Origin: Fragilariopsis cylindrus CCMP1102
Lineage: Eukaryota; Bacillariophyta; Bacillariophyceae; Bacillariales; Bacillariaceae
Direction of reading: 5' to 3'
Assembly: GCA_900095095.1 (NCBI GenBank)
Contig: FMBT01000343.1
Span: forward strand, 1-64,000
DNA length: 64,000 nt
Shown here: piece after piece, positions 22,730 to 34,014 of the stretch
Layout: the number at the start of each line of letters is the position of its first letter
Position numbering within the stretch: position 1 is the stretch's first letter
Notes under the pieces: generated by a model
Databases searched by the model: none
The model's input: only the letters and a program-made list of their open reading frames with translations
Told to the model about the DNA's origin: nothing
Program-made: the position numbers and the translations under genes

Positions 22730-24505
22730 ATGGAATGTTTTACAAAAGCCTTCTCGTCTATTTCACTGACAACCACCACGAGGACTGTAAGGAAGAACAG
22801 CTACGCGAATTTGATAGGAGAAACGAAATATTTCTCAACCTCGAATGAAAGGGAAGATGATAGTCCGATAAGATATAACTATTCATCGATCTCCGCCGAA
22901 GAAAAAGTCAATCAACTTGAGATAAGCAATGATAACAAGAACAACAGCAACAACAACAACAACGATGATGGTAATGATGATGAGACAAGTACAGGGAGGA
23001 AAATACTAAATCTTGCTATACCAGCGTTAGGCGCGCTACTTATCGATCCATTACTAACGATTGCCGATACAGCCTTTGTTGGACGGTACAGTGAATCCCC
23101 TTACGAATTAGCGGGTATGGGATCGGCTTCCGCTTTATTGATATTTTCCTTTTACATATTCAATTTTTTATGCACGGCAACAACACCCCTAGTTGCATCA
23201 AAACGAGCCACCAAAGATGAATCGGGAGCAATGGCTGTAGGAGGACAGGCTTTATCACTCGCATTCGGACTGGGTGCAATATTAACAATATCATTGATAT
23301 TATTTCGTCAACCATTATTAGATCTGATGGGAGCAACAACAATGACAAATGATTACGCAATGGATTTTTTAATGATACGTGCATTGAGTGCTCCAGCTGT
23401 ATTTATTATTTCAGCATCCACGGGAATACTACGAGGATACCTTGACACAAAAACACCAATATATGTATTGTTCCTTGCCAACATCGTTAACTTCGGTCTC
23501 GATGTAGTCCTTATTACCGTACTTGGTCTTGGACCAAAAGGCGCAGCAATAGCAACAACAACGGCAGAATGGATTTCTGCATACTATTCCTTTTTGTGTT
23601 AGCAGGTAAGATTCCATCAGCCGATGGTGAACTTGGAAAAAAGAAAGAAGATTTTGACATCAGCAATAATTTAGTAACGAACGGACAAAGTGATGACGGC
23701 GATGATGATGATGTTAATGTTAATGTTGCTACGAGTAGTACTACTTCTACGAATACCTTGGTGATTACACCGAAACTATCAATCCCACCGTGGAATGAAA
23801 TAAAACCACTAATCGTTGCATCTTCTTCCGTTTTTATCCGATCCTTGGTGATACAGCTGCTCCTTACATCCGCTGCTGCATTTGCTACTCGTGGAGATGG
23901 TGATAGTGACAACGGTACAGCTTTCATATCTGCTCATCAGATAGCGATACAATTATGGATGCTTTGTTCGTATATATCTGACGCCCTGGCAGCCGCATCT
24001 CAAGGCTTGTAGCTGATGCTATCGGTAGAAAGGATACAATAGACGTCCATGATATTTCTAAAACTGTGTTCGTATATAGTGCAGTACTCGGGTTGATGTT
24101 GTCCGGGTTGCTATTCGTTGGATTTTATTCGACACATTTTTTGGTTGACTTTTTCACTTCCGATACCGGTACACAAAATGCATTGCTTGAAATTGCTGGT
24201 TTGATCATATTCTCTCAACCATTAAATTCATTAGTTTTTGCTGCCGATGGTGTACTTCAAGGGGCGTCAGAATTTCCGTATCAAGCTAAGAGTATGTTGA
24301 TAAGTGGATTCGTTACAGCGATATTTTTTTGGACTCTACAAACCACGGGCGAATCAGACAAGTCATTACTTTTCAATATATGGGCAGCATTGATTTGTCT
24401 TCAATTGATGCGGGGATCACTTCCGCCGTGAAAATCTTTGATAGAAATGGACCGATCAAACTTGGAGGATCTCCAGTCGAAATAAAAGAAAAAGATATAA
24501 TATAG
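22730..24505 (+). CDS. MATE-family efflux transporter, frame interrupted by single-base losses
   Basis: Reads as a MATE (multidrug and toxic compound extrusion) antiporter of the plant EDS5/FRD3-like organellar branch: an N-terminal Ser/Thr-rich extension, then LAIPALGALLIDPLLTIADT, GMGSASALLIFSFYIFNFL, ALSAPAVFIISASTGILRGY, GPKGAAIATTTAEWISAYY and SAHQIAIQLWMLCSYISDALA. About 12 membrane segments are expected. The frame breaks three times: at the 5-T run 23592-23596, near 24007-24010 and at the 4-G run 24412-24415. Each is repaired by one extra base. After the last, the protein continues GITSAVKIFDRNGPIKLGG to a stop at 24505. Either the gene is newly broken or, more likely, the assembly lost bases. 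The transported substrate cannot be inferred. Confidence 0.8.
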
Positions 24506-24700
24506 ATATCATAGATCACGTTTACCACAATCAATAAGTACAATAGAATTATAGAAATATTTCGCATGCAAATAACATGAAAATGTTAGATAGTATTAGA
24601 ATATGATGTACATGCACTGTATAATACTTCTCTAAGATACTTTATCTGCTAATAAATGATTGAATTTTATAAACAATTCATTTTAATTGCTTTTCTTTAT

Positions 24701-25959
24701 TTAATGCGATCGCTTGTAAACCTTCGCTAAAAATTTCTCAAATACAGTCCATGGTACACCGGCCTATTAAGTGTTTCACCTGCTTGACTATCTTTCATTG
24801 ACATGATTTTGTCATATGAGTCTTGTTCGTACTTGGCATAAATTTCTTTTAACCCCAATTCCGTGTACAATTCTTTGATCTTAATCTCCTCAGGAGAATC
24901 GACTGTACATTTACCATAATGTTCATCGAGGTATGCCTTTTGTGTTTCATTGGCAAGTTCATGGTACGCTTTAGTAAATAACCAACCACATTTCTTATCA
25001 GCAATGTCTGTTCCAATCTTTCCTAAAACTTCATGACTGCCATAACAATCTAAAAAGTCATCCTGTGCTTGAAAGTAAACACCCATTTCAATTAAGATAT
25101 CTCTTGCCGCATTGTATGCTTCCTTGTCGGTAACACCTGCCAATGTCATAGCAAATGCAACACTTAGATAAAAACTATAAAATGATGTCTTGTATTTCAC
25201 AATAAGTTGCCAACGTTCAGGAGTAAGATCTGATAATGTCAATACGTCACAAAGTGTATCACTTAATTGTCCCAATTCAGTTTGTAACGTCGTTTCCATC
25301 ATAAGATCTAATAATTGTAATTGTAAATCAGAATCGTAACCGAAATGATGTTTAATCATTCTGTATACAAATGCCTCAATAGTAACAGCATCATTGATAG
25401 CAATATACCAAGCATCACCTAATGTTTTATACCAACATGGTTGTCCCCGACGAGTTACGGACGAATCCATAATATCATCAGCGACTAGTAACCATGCTTG
25501 TAACCACTCAATGGCCCATCCCAATACAGCCAATTGACATAGTTTGGTGTTGGTTATATTATCTTTACCGATAATAGCAACACCACTTTCAACGACCATC
25601 AATCCTCTGTTCATCTTTCCACCCTTTACGGTGTGCTCTAACATCTTACGTAACCATTCCGTTTCTCGTGGTGGTAGTTCATATTTTTGTGGCAATTCAT
25701 TAAGGATTTCTTCAATGAGCACGTCACAAATCTTTGTGAAACTACCTTTAGGATCGTTTTCATAATCGTATGCAGGGTACTCAATCTTTGTTGTTTTGTT
25801 TGTTGCATCTGCATCTGCTGTAGCTGGGAAGCAAATGGTTTTCTTCGTCTTTTGCTTTTGATTGTAATATACGGCCGTGGCTAAACTACCTGCAGCAAAT
25901 GCTGCTAGGGCACCGATCAAAGTGGAAGAATGAGTAGCATCGCGTATAGAGGGTTTCAT
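24701..25959 (-). CDS. FPPS: Farnesyl diphosphate synthase
   Basis: Start at ATG 25959; an upstream in-frame start at 26064 adds only a non-conserved lead. A hydrophobic N-terminal segment (LIGALAAFAAGSLATAVYY) suggests membrane association or targeting. The trans-prenyltransferase core is complete: GGKMNRG, first Asp-rich motif DDIMD, RRGQPCWY, TELGQLSDT, KYKTSFYSFYLS, and second motif DDFLD followed by GKIGTDIADKKCGWL. It condenses IPP with DMAPP and GPP to FPP for sterols and other isoprenoids. The open frame stops early at 24727, but one extra base near 24759 restores the classic C-terminus VFEKFLAKVYKRSH with a stop at 24701. The usual aromatic pair just before DDIMD is Trp-Leu here instead of Phe/Tyr-Phe. 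Confidence 0.93.
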
Positions 25960-26227
25960 GGTCGTTGTTGAATGTTGTTCTTTTTGTTGGGTCGTACGAC
26001 TAATGATGTTAAGGAATATTTGAATATGTGCTGAATATAATATATGAATAATACCTCCATACACAATAAAAGAGGGAGCAAATGCTTTTCCGAAATATGT
26101 GGTGTATTTTTGAATGATTTGTCATTTGTCATTTGTCATCATTTGGGTTCAATTTTGGGTTAATGATTCAGGGGAGTTTTAACCTATTTGAATATGAGAA
26201 TCATAACGTTAACCAAGATCATAGCCA

Positions 26228-26911
26228 TGTAAAACCAGGGTAATAATATACGGGGTGCGTCACTGCGCGATTTCGATTGAAGCTACGCTGTACCCAAATA
26301 AGAAAATATTCCAAATTAATTTTTTTGCAGTTTTTTCAACTAAATATTACTAGTTAACTATACCAACTTGGACCACATATAACATACAAAAAAAACAAAA
26401 AATAAAAAAATTCAAAACACTTTTATAGACCGTATTTCTATGCTGATTCTGAAAATATCCTCTATTCATGGCTAACTTGAATTGATCTGCTCCTTGAAAA
26501 TTGCAAAAATTATGCAGTTGTTTTTGCAGGGAGTTTTATGACCAAATCATGACTTAAGTTCGTGGGACTCAAAAACTAAACTCACTGTAAAAAACAACTG
26601 CATAATTTTTGCAATTTTCAAGGAGCAGATCAATTCAAGTTAGCCATGAATAGAGGATATTTTCAGAATCAGCATAGAAATACGGTCTATAAAAGTGTTT
26701 TGAATTTTTTTATTTTTTGTTTTTTTGTATGTTATATGTGGTGCAAGTTGGTGTAGTTAACTAGTAATATCTAGTTGAAAAAAACTGCAAAAAAATTAAT
26801 TTGGGAAAATTCTCTTATTTGGGTACAGCGTAGTTACAATCGTTGTACGACGATTTTAACGTGACGCGCGGATCGTGACGCACCCCGTATATTATTACCC
26901 CTGTGTAAAAC
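26228..26911. mobile_element. hAT-type MITE, copy B, fold-back form (668 bp plus 8-bp TSD TGTAAAAC)
   Basis: The element proper is 26236-26903, starting CAGGGTAATAATATACGGGG and ending with its inverse ...ATATTATTACCCCTG. It is flanked by a perfect 8-bp duplication TGTAAAAC (26228-26235 and 26904-26911). Termini and internal words match copy A at 19277-19738. In addition, its interior is a long inverted repeat: the arm at about 26310-26530 returns in reverse complement at about 26585-26800 (for example TAACTAGTAATATCTAGTTG on the right arm). It would therefore form a large hairpin. There is no coding capacity. It lies between FPPS (divergent start side) and the esterase gene. Confidence 0.92.
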
Positions 26912-27239
26912 ACTCTCGGTTCTCTAATTTTTAATACTTAAGCTGACTTTTTCAACTCGCGTACTTTTGATTGAAGATATCATACTCCGTAGTACTGTAT
27001 ACGACTAATACATAGGACCTAGGGCCTTATTACAATTACTTGTTACTCCTTGATCACAGATCCCAGCTTGCAAGTTGAATGAGAACAGAATAGTTCGAGA
27101 CTACGCTCCGTCATATATAGTACTGCTGTACATTATTACACATATTATATATATCGTAGACTTTTAGCTCACAATGTTACATTTTAATACAAACTAAACT
27201 GATTTCAATCTGTCTGGTTCGTCTGTCCAATTCAAAATC
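26912..27239. promoter_or_regulatory. Upstream region of the SASA esterase gene
   Basis: 328 bp after the MITE and before ATG 27240. A TATATATAT stretch near 27148-27155 lies about 90 bp before the start codon and could act as a TATA-like element. Nothing else is recognisable. Confidence 0.3.
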
Positions 27240-28891
27240 ATGGGCTACTGCAATTCCATTGGTGCAAGTAGGAATGGGGATAGCAGAAAGGGAGGTTCTT
27301 CTGTATCATCACCATCGAGAGCAATGTTGTTGTGGATGTTGACGACAATTCTCAATTTAAACCCCGCAAGTGCGAAGCCCCTCACCGATAATTATCTTGC
27401 CAATTCCTACGACAACGATGAATGGGTCGACACGTTCCTCAGCATTGGGAACGACTCGGTATTTGGTTCCAAAATAGTGGGCTCCGATTTTGAACGGGGA
27501 AATGTGGAAATTTTCCCTACGAATTCTGCACCTACACCGAAGCGATGCCGAACAATATGCTCCTCGGGGGGTCTGGTTCTTGCAGCCAATACTCTGGAGG
27601 ACTGCAACGGAACGACGGCCGACATTCCTCGCTTCTTATTTGCTGGCCAGAGCAACATGATCGGGTATTCGAATCAAGCGAAAGGAGGGTTGTTCAATGA
27701 GACAATTTCATTTGTCAATGAGCGATGGGGGAAATCACAGGAGGAAAAAAGAAACGACGAAAGCGCAAGCGCAAAAAGATAATCCTCGCCAATCTCACGG
27801 AGGCCTTTCGGACGTCCAAGGGAACCACAAATTCTTCCTCCGAAGCGATGGCCGATAAGATTTGGAAACTCGCCGGATCCAAAAAGAGGAAATCGGTCCT
27901 CAATAATGAGACCATTACGGTTCCGCATCCAAAAAACGTATGTTCTTTTACCGACCCATCACTCGAAGGGAATCCCCCGCCGGCCTGTGAGGTACCCATC
28001 TCACCAACTTCATGCGGCTCCGAGAGCGAGAATTACGGTCTCGAGCTGATGTTTTCCCAAAAATTCCCGAAACTCAAGAATACCGGGTATACCAAAAAAC
28101 CAATTGGGATTACCAAGGTGGCCGTGGGAGGTACGCTGATTGACCAATGGGTCAAACCTGGAACAGCTAACTTTCCTACCCAAGAACCGAACTATTGGGA
28201 GTATCTGCACGAAGCCATTTATGCCGATCACGGTACCATTGAGGCCTTTGTGTGGTTTCAGGGAGAAAACGACCATTTTAACCCCGAAACCGGACGAAGA
28301 AACACCACAAGCAATATATCTAGAATATTTAAAGAAATTGGTATCGGACGTTCGGCATGACATTTATGAGGCCTACCAACAGAAGCGCAAACGCGATGGG
28401 ATCCCATTGGAAGATTCCCTATTTGCTACGAAGGAAGACATTCCAGTCGTTATTATGGAACTCGGTTGCTGGATTGGGAATGGTATCGCCTTAAGAAATG
28501 GAGGAGAGTCGCCAGGAAATATTATTAGGGCACAGAGACAATATGTCGACGAAGTGTAAGAACGTAATCGTCATCGTACTAACTTCGCTGCACTACACTG
28601 CACTGCACTGCCGCGTGCCGGATTGATTGATACCATTGCTCATTTATTTTATTTCACACTTTGTTTCTTCATCGCAGGGATGATAATTCTATTTTAGTCA
28701 ACACTGGTACGAGCGATATTGAGAGCGAGCGTCTGTCCTGCTTTTATCACTTTGATGCTGCGTCTCATCTCATAATGGGTGCCGAACTAGCAAAGGTAAG
28801 TTTCAATTATTGGTTGGGTGTTGGGTGTGCGACCGATACGCACACTATACTATGATTGGTGACTGTACAGAACACGACTAGCAGTCCTTAA
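27240..28891 (+). CDS. SASA/CE6-like carbohydrate O-acetylesterase (SGNH hydrolase fold)
   Basis: Residues after the signal peptide (MLLWMLTTILNLNPASA) contain FLFAGQSNMIGYS with the nucleophile Ser of the sialate O-acetylesterase/CE6 family, GITKVAVGGTLIDQW, FVWFQGENDHF and, near the end, YHFDAASHLIMGAELAK with the Asp-x-x-His pair. Family members remove acetyl groups from sugars. The frame shifts twice: one A seems missing at the A-run 27745-27750 and one C extra at 28282-28285. Intron 1 is 28556-28677 (GTAAGA...CAG). A second intron probably starts at GTAAGT after GAELAK (28796) and ends before a short last exon with a stop near 28891. Secretion fits action on cell-wall or extracellular glycans, and the GH20 genes follow. 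Confidence 0.78.
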
Positions 28892-29191
28892 TAATTTCTC
28901 ATTTGTAACTGTTTTGCACTTCGATATCCAGAAATTGGCCGAACTGCTGAATAAATTGAGGATAAAGAAGAATATCGCCGTTTGACGGAACGGTAGATGA
29001 ACGGTAGATGAACGGTAAAATGAAGAAGGATGTTTTGACGATCCAAATTGCGCATATTCCATCATCTTTTGATAACAAAAATACATTTTGTACAAAGTAT
29101 CTCATATAATGAAAGATATTCATTCTTCGGAACAGAATATGAAGTAAGTAACGAGTAATCATGATGTTGTTATATTTCATATTATGATATA

Positions 29192-30316
29192 TTATGACCA
29201 CATTAACCAATAGTCTGGTCCATACGTTACCAATATTTCGTCACCTGCCTGAATATCCCTCGTCGCAACCGTTACAACATGGAGCCCTCTAAATTCAAAG
29301 CTATGATGAATTGCATTGGCTACTTCTAAACTCTTCCGAACATATGCAGCAACATTCTCCTCTACTCCGATATTATTGTTATTATCAGATTCTAATGCAA
29401 TATGACCCGCACCATCGTTTGCATAATGACCATAATAGGCTGGATTGCCATCTAACGCTGGATGGCCCATGACGGAATATTGATCATCAACAGATACTAC
29501 GTAGTCTATTAAAGGAGGATTTGTTTCGGATCCATCGAAGACTGTATCGTCTTCCCAACGATCGTTATCGGGAACGTGGGTGCCCCATAGCACCATTTCA
29601 TTATGGTCTTCATATTCGTCATCGGATTCATCTTCATGGTCTTCATCATATTCTTCATCATCATATTCATCTAATGAGGAGGGACTACTCATCATCTCAT
29701 ATAGCAAAGCATCTCCTGGATAGCACGTTATTATTTCTCCCTCATTTATGTCAACCGCTGCAAATAGACCACGTCCTGCCCCCTTAATGGTACTTGGACC
29801 GACTTTTGTTTGATGAAGAAATGGCATATGAAATCGACTAGAAAGTAGAACTTCCTTAATCATCTGATCAGTAGTAAGAGTAGTATCTATACTATCTCGC
29901 ATTATTATTTCATTGTCTTCTGCCGAAACTATGCTACTACTCTTTGGGAGGTGTACCTTATGAAGCTCGACGGCGGTATGAGATAGAAGCACTTTTTTCT
30001 TGTCCTTTAATAGTTCATTGATTTGAGACCGTATACTTATACTAGTGACGGAGCCTTCTTCTTCGCTTGTAACAATTTCATAGTCATCGTCAGGCTGTAC
30101 GCTTTCGGAAGCGTAAATAGAGATGAGTTTATTATTTCGTGATACTACTGATAGTAGTGCATCATGTTCGCGATTTATTTTGCATATTCGGGTTGCGGCA
30201 GTACTACTTGTCGATTGGAGGAATGCAACTACTGTCGCTGGCAGCATCACTATTAGCATCAGCATAGGTAGTACTTGCAGTAGTAGTAGCAGCATCGGCG
30301 AGGAAGTAACCATCAT
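29192..30316 (-). CDS. SET-domain protein with secretory/plastid signal
   Basis: About 374 aa from ATG 30316. The first codon of the longer frame is TTG and is not used. The N-terminus is a signal peptide (MLLLLLQVLPMLMLIVMLPATVVA) with Phe-Leu at the cleavage site, an ASAF-like plastid address. The SET fold is recognisable: KGAGRGLFAAVDINEGEIITCYPGD is the N-SET part, GHPALDGNPAYYGHYANDGA corresponds to the GNxxRxxNH-type region, and DIQAGDEILVTYGPDYW is the post-motif with the catalytic Tyr. Two acidic Asp/Glu inserts sit in between. SET proteins methylate protein lysines; plastid members act on Rubisco or aldolase. The substrate here is not known. The ASN-H of the canonical motif is replaced by AND. 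Confidence 0.78.
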   Translation of the reverse strand: MMVTSSPMLLLLLQVLPMLMLIVMLPATVVAFLQSTSSTAATRICKINREHDALLSVVSRNNKLISIYASESVQPDDDYEIVTSEEEGSVTSISIRSQINELLKDKKKVLLSHTAVELHKVHLPKSSSIVSAEDNEIIMRDSIDTTLTTDQMIKEVLLSSRFHMPFLHQTKVGPSTIKGAGRGLFAAVDINEGEIITCYPGDALLYEMMSSPSSLDEYDDEEYDEDHEDESDDEYEDHNEMVLWGTHVPDNDRWEDDTVFDGSETNPPLIDYVVSVDDQYSVMGHPALDGNPAYYGHYANDGAGHIALESDNNNNIGVEENVAAYVRKSLEVANAIHHSFEFRGLHVVTVATRDIQAGDEILVTYGPDYWLMWS

Positions 30317-30587
30317 CAACCATCAAATAAATGAATGGAGAAATGAAGAATGACAATAAGATTTCATGTTTATTTCTTTCCGATTTACTGCGATTTTCCT
30401 AAAAACAAACAATTTATTTAAAACTTTTTGATATGTTATGTAATGTCATGCATGATTTTATTATCACACTCCAAAAAAGTATGTTCAATTCTCTTATTTT
30501 TAAATTTGCAAAACATACTTCGTGTTATCTTCTTCTTCTAAAACCGAATGTATACTCAGAATACAGCTCATAAAATAATGATACAGG

Positions 30588-33500
30588 ATGGTCTCTTCTA
30601 GTAGATCAGTACTCGTTGCTATTGAGTTCTGGTGTTGCCTGGTCCTGCTGTTAACAATACATAAATTCTCGTGTTTGGTATCGGTCAGAGGTGCAACGGC
30701 AGTATTAGCCGAGGATCATCATCATGGCACGAATAATATTAGAAATAACACCACAACATTATTATCGCGTCCACCGTTTTTACTTGGAGTTATGGTTGAT
30801 GCAGCTCGTCATGAATTTTCAGTTGATTGGTTGGAATTATTTATGAATGACATCCATCGAATGAATTTTAATGCAATTCATTTGACATTAACGAACGATC
30901 AGCGATTTTCTTTCACTACTACTGTAAAGGATAATAATAACGATGAAAAAAATAAAAACAACAACAACAATACGAGGTATTATACCGGACAAGATCTGAA
31001 CTTTTTAGCACAACACGCACAATCACTCGATAATATGACGATTATTCCAGAAGTTAGTCTACCATTCTACGCGTCATCGTGGGTCGACGACAACGACAGG
31101 TATAATCCTACTGGTATACATAATATACAATTTGATCAACAGCAACAAAAACAACAACAACAACAACAACAACTTCGTTTGTTGCCACCACCATGTCCAC
31201 GATATGTATGCTCTACGGAACGGGCCATTCCGGTGTCAGGAACAAATGTTCCTCTAGATATTCGTCATCCACAAATTAAAGAAATTATTCGTCGAGTACT
31301 ATTTAATGTTATTCAGAATTTAAACAGACCGCAATACATACATCTGGGTATTACTACTAGTAAGACTGGTAGTAGTAGTATCAGCAATAAATGTTGGAAG
31401 GAAGTAATACAAGATGGGGGTGAAGCACCTGATTATGATTTATTTGAGAAAACTTTAGCAGGAATCATTGTCAATGATCTGGGTTATCAACCACAACAAG
31501 TAATACGCGGTGTTGATGGTGGTGACAATCGTAAAAATAATAATAATGATAAATATAACATCGATAACGAATACGATGACAACTACAGCGACAACAGTGA
31601 CAATAATATAAAAAAGCTAATGGGGGACGCAATTTTATCACAGTATCAAGATCATCACAATCCACGATTGCTGCTAAATCGACAACACCAATATCAACAG
31701 CAACATCATCATCAACAACAACGACAGCAACAACAACAACACGATAGTTCCTTTTTCTCTTATATACTGCAACCAAAAAAATTGAATATGGCAACGGCAT
31801 TGCTTCAAGATACTGGATGGGATATATACCAACATACGATAGAAATCATGAATCTCCATCGATCGAATTACGATGATGGATCCTTTCGAGGAATGATAAT
31901 TTCAACTGAAGCGATGCATCCGCGTTGGTTTGATGAACGGAATGTTAGAGGCCGATTGCTGGTTGTGTCTATGGCTGTACGTGACTTTGTCGAATCAGCA
32001 GCAACAGTAAATAATAGTAATAATAACAAAAGTAATGATAAAACAAATAATACGACGACGACGACGACGAAGAATAAGAAGTCAACGATGATGTATACTG
32101 ATCAATCTGATTTTGAAAAATCGTACCTATTGCTTTGTAATAAATCATTTCAAAACGATTCCGTGACACCATCCTCGAAGTTTTGTCACCGTCTTGGAGG
32201 ATCAGATTCTGAATCTTCTTCTTCCTCGACCACCGACGTGAACGATGGTATAGTAAATAGCCATAGGAAAGTGGGAAACAGTGTGTCTACCCACAATAAT
32301 CAAAATCACAATGATAGTAGACTACTCTTATATAAGAAAGGCTATTTAGAAATGTGGAAGAATTGGGCAGATGAAGTTTGTAATCGGTTTACAGAAACAA
32401 GGAAAGAATTGGAGTTGCAAACTCTTTCTGTATCGATTACAAACAAGATCCAAGATGAGGCATTTGCAAGTTATTGGCAAGAATTGAGCGAGGATACTTT
32501 CAATCAGCAGGACATTATGACAACTATCAAAGATGAAAACACTATAAAATCGTTCGATGGGGAAAGCTCGATTCGCAACGATAAGAAAGGCGTGTTTATC
32601 AACGGGTCAAAGTTTGTGAGGTTCTCAGGATTTATTGTGGACACCGTGGACGATATAGTCTCGCACAAGGTGCTGCAAGACTTAATGGAACGTATTATGG
32701 TTCCGTTGGGACTGAATACGTTGCAACTGTCATTGATCAATCGTTTGGGGTGTTCACTTCAGCTTAAATCTATTGAGCAACTCTATCATTTGGTACCTAA
32801 ACCAAGAAACGTCGATCCTTTGTCAGATGATGTTTTGCGAAAGATTGTCCGTTCCAGCGAAAGACTTGCCATTGAACTTATTCCAGAAATTTCTATTACT
32901 ACACAAGCCACAGGCTGGTATCATGCTGGCTTTCTAGTTGATTGTCCCAGCACGTTGTGTGATAGCGGAGAGATCGCAAACGATATCAATCGTGGATCCC
33001 TTTTGCCTGTAGTCCTCAATACGATACGAAAAATTCGAGACATCTTTTCCAGTTCATTCATCCACTTAGGTAGTGACGAACGCAACTCGAGTAAAGCCTG
33101 TTGGAAAGAGAGCGGCAAGGAACCAAACTATAACCTTTTTGAAGAACGACTGACTGGCTTGCTAAATGAAAGAAAATGGTACGACCCATCAACAAGCATC
33201 TTGCGCTGGGAAAACCGAGAAGGCATTATTTATCCTGAGCGAACTGGCGGGATCACGCATTATCAATACTCAACACCGAATAACAATTCTACAAGAAGTG
33301 ATATCAAAATCGATGATCCATTCTTTGTTAGTCTTTCTATCAGTCCAGAAAAAGAACCATGGACGATTTATCAAGAGACGCGAAGATCAGTTGGTGCAAG
33401 TCCACGAGGTATACTCGCTAAGATATCCCTGAAGGACTTTGAAAATCACAAGAAAGGTTTAATTGCGTTTGCCTTGGGACTTTCCTTGGATGTTCCAATC

Positions 33501-33719
33501 ATGGAGGATCCGACCGCCTTGGACGCATATATAGCAGACATCATTTGTGATGATGACGGCTCGTACTTATGTTCCGTTCCCTTGAAATATGAAGTGGGAA
33601 GATCAAAGCATACTACGCCCCGCGGTTTATTATTGTGCAAAGCTATGACAAGTTTGACGTCTCATTCTGTAATGCGATCGTATTCACAAAGTCTCGACTA
33701 CATTGATGGAGGGGATTGA
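30588..33719 (+). CDS. Secreted protein with two GH20-type domains, first catalytic site lost (GH20-1)
   Basis: 1043 aa, single exon, with an N-terminal signal peptide or anchor (VLVAIEFWCCLVLLLTIHKFSCLVSV). Domain 1 begins near residue 64 (LLGVMVDAARHEFSVDWLEL, cf. GH20 LDxxRHfFP) and is interrupted by Asn-, Gln- and His-rich runs. Where GH20 enzymes have HLGGDEx, it has HLGITTSK near residue 250, so the Asp-Glu catalytic pair is absent. The PGHA motif is replaced by PFYA. Domain 2 begins near residue 681 (FIVDTVDDIVSHKV); it keeps HLGSDER near 825 but has TTQA instead of PGHA. GH20 enzymes hydrolyse terminal beta-linked GlcNAc/GalNAc. Catalysis by this copy is doubtful. It is the first of three tandem paralogs on the same strand. 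Confidence 0.82.
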   Translation: MVSSSRSVLVAIEFWCCLVLLLTIHKFSCLVSVRGATAVLAEDHHHGTNNIRNNTTTLLSRPPFLLGVMVDAARHEFSVDWLELFMNDIHRMNFNAIHLTLTNDQRFSFTTTVKDNNNDEKNKNNNNNTRYYTGQDLNFLAQHAQSLDNMTIIPEVSLPFYASSWVDDNDRYNPTGIHNIQFDQQQQKQQQQQQQLRLLPPPCPRYVCSTERAIPVSGTNVPLDIRHPQIKEIIRRVLFNVIQNLNRPQYIHLGITTSKTGSSSISNKCWKEVIQDGGEAPDYDLFEKTLAGIIVNDLGYQPQQVIRGVDGGDNRKNNNNDKYNIDNEYDDNYSDNSDNNIKKLMGDAILSQYQDHHNPRLLLNRQHQYQQQHHHQQQRQQQQQHDSSFFSYILQPKKLNMATALLQDTGWDIYQHTIEIMNLHRSNYDDGSFRGMIISTEAMHPRWFDERNVRGRLLVVSMAVRDFVESAATVNNSNNNKSNDKTNNTTTTTTKNKKSTMMYTDQSDFEKSYLLLCNKSFQNDSVTPSSKFCHRLGGSDSESSSSSTTDVNDGIVNSHRKVGNSVSTHNNQNHNDSRLLLYKKGYLEMWKNWADEVCNRFTETRKELELQTLSVSITNKIQDEAFASYWQELSEDTFNQQDIMTTIKDENTIKSFDGESSIRNDKKGVFINGSKFVRFSGFIVDTVDDIVSHKVLQDLMERIMVPLGLNTLQLSLINRLGCSLQLKSIEQLYHLVPKPRNVDPLSDDVLRKIVRSSERLAIELIPEISITTQATGWYHAGFLVDCPSTLCDSGEIANDINRGSLLPVVLNTIRKIRDIFSSSFIHLGSDERNSSKACWKESGKEPNYNLFEERLTGLLNERKWYDPSTSILRWENREGIIYPERTGGITHYQYSTPNNNSTRSDIKIDDPFFVSLSISPEKEPWTIYQETRRSVGASPRGILAKISLKDFENHKKGLIAFALGLSLDVPIMEDPTALDAYIADIICDDDGSYLCSVPLKYEVGRSKHTTPRGLLLCKAMTSLTSHSVMRSYSQSLDYIDGGD

Positions 33720-33982
33720 GGACAATGCAGTAAAAAAATCATCGAATAGATGTTGTTACAGCATATAAAGGAGATGCAAGGAATCGATATACGACCTATG
33801 ATTCTTTCTAAAAATCAGCGACCTGATTTGCTCATGAAAGTGATGCGTAGTCAATCCAGTGGTGACTAGCTAGCAATGTTACAACATCATGGGGAATAAG
33901 AAGCTTTTGAAGTATTCTTTCGCATCATGTACATTAAATTCTTACTGCATGATAGTCATAAATTCACCGTTTTGACCATCTA

Positions 33983-34014
<32 letters not shown>

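Noticed and set aside
23590-23620. Splice donor CAG/GTAAGA in the MATE gene as the cause of the frame break
   Set aside because: The preceding frame already meets a stop before this donor, and no matching acceptor restores the protein, whereas one extra T in the run does.
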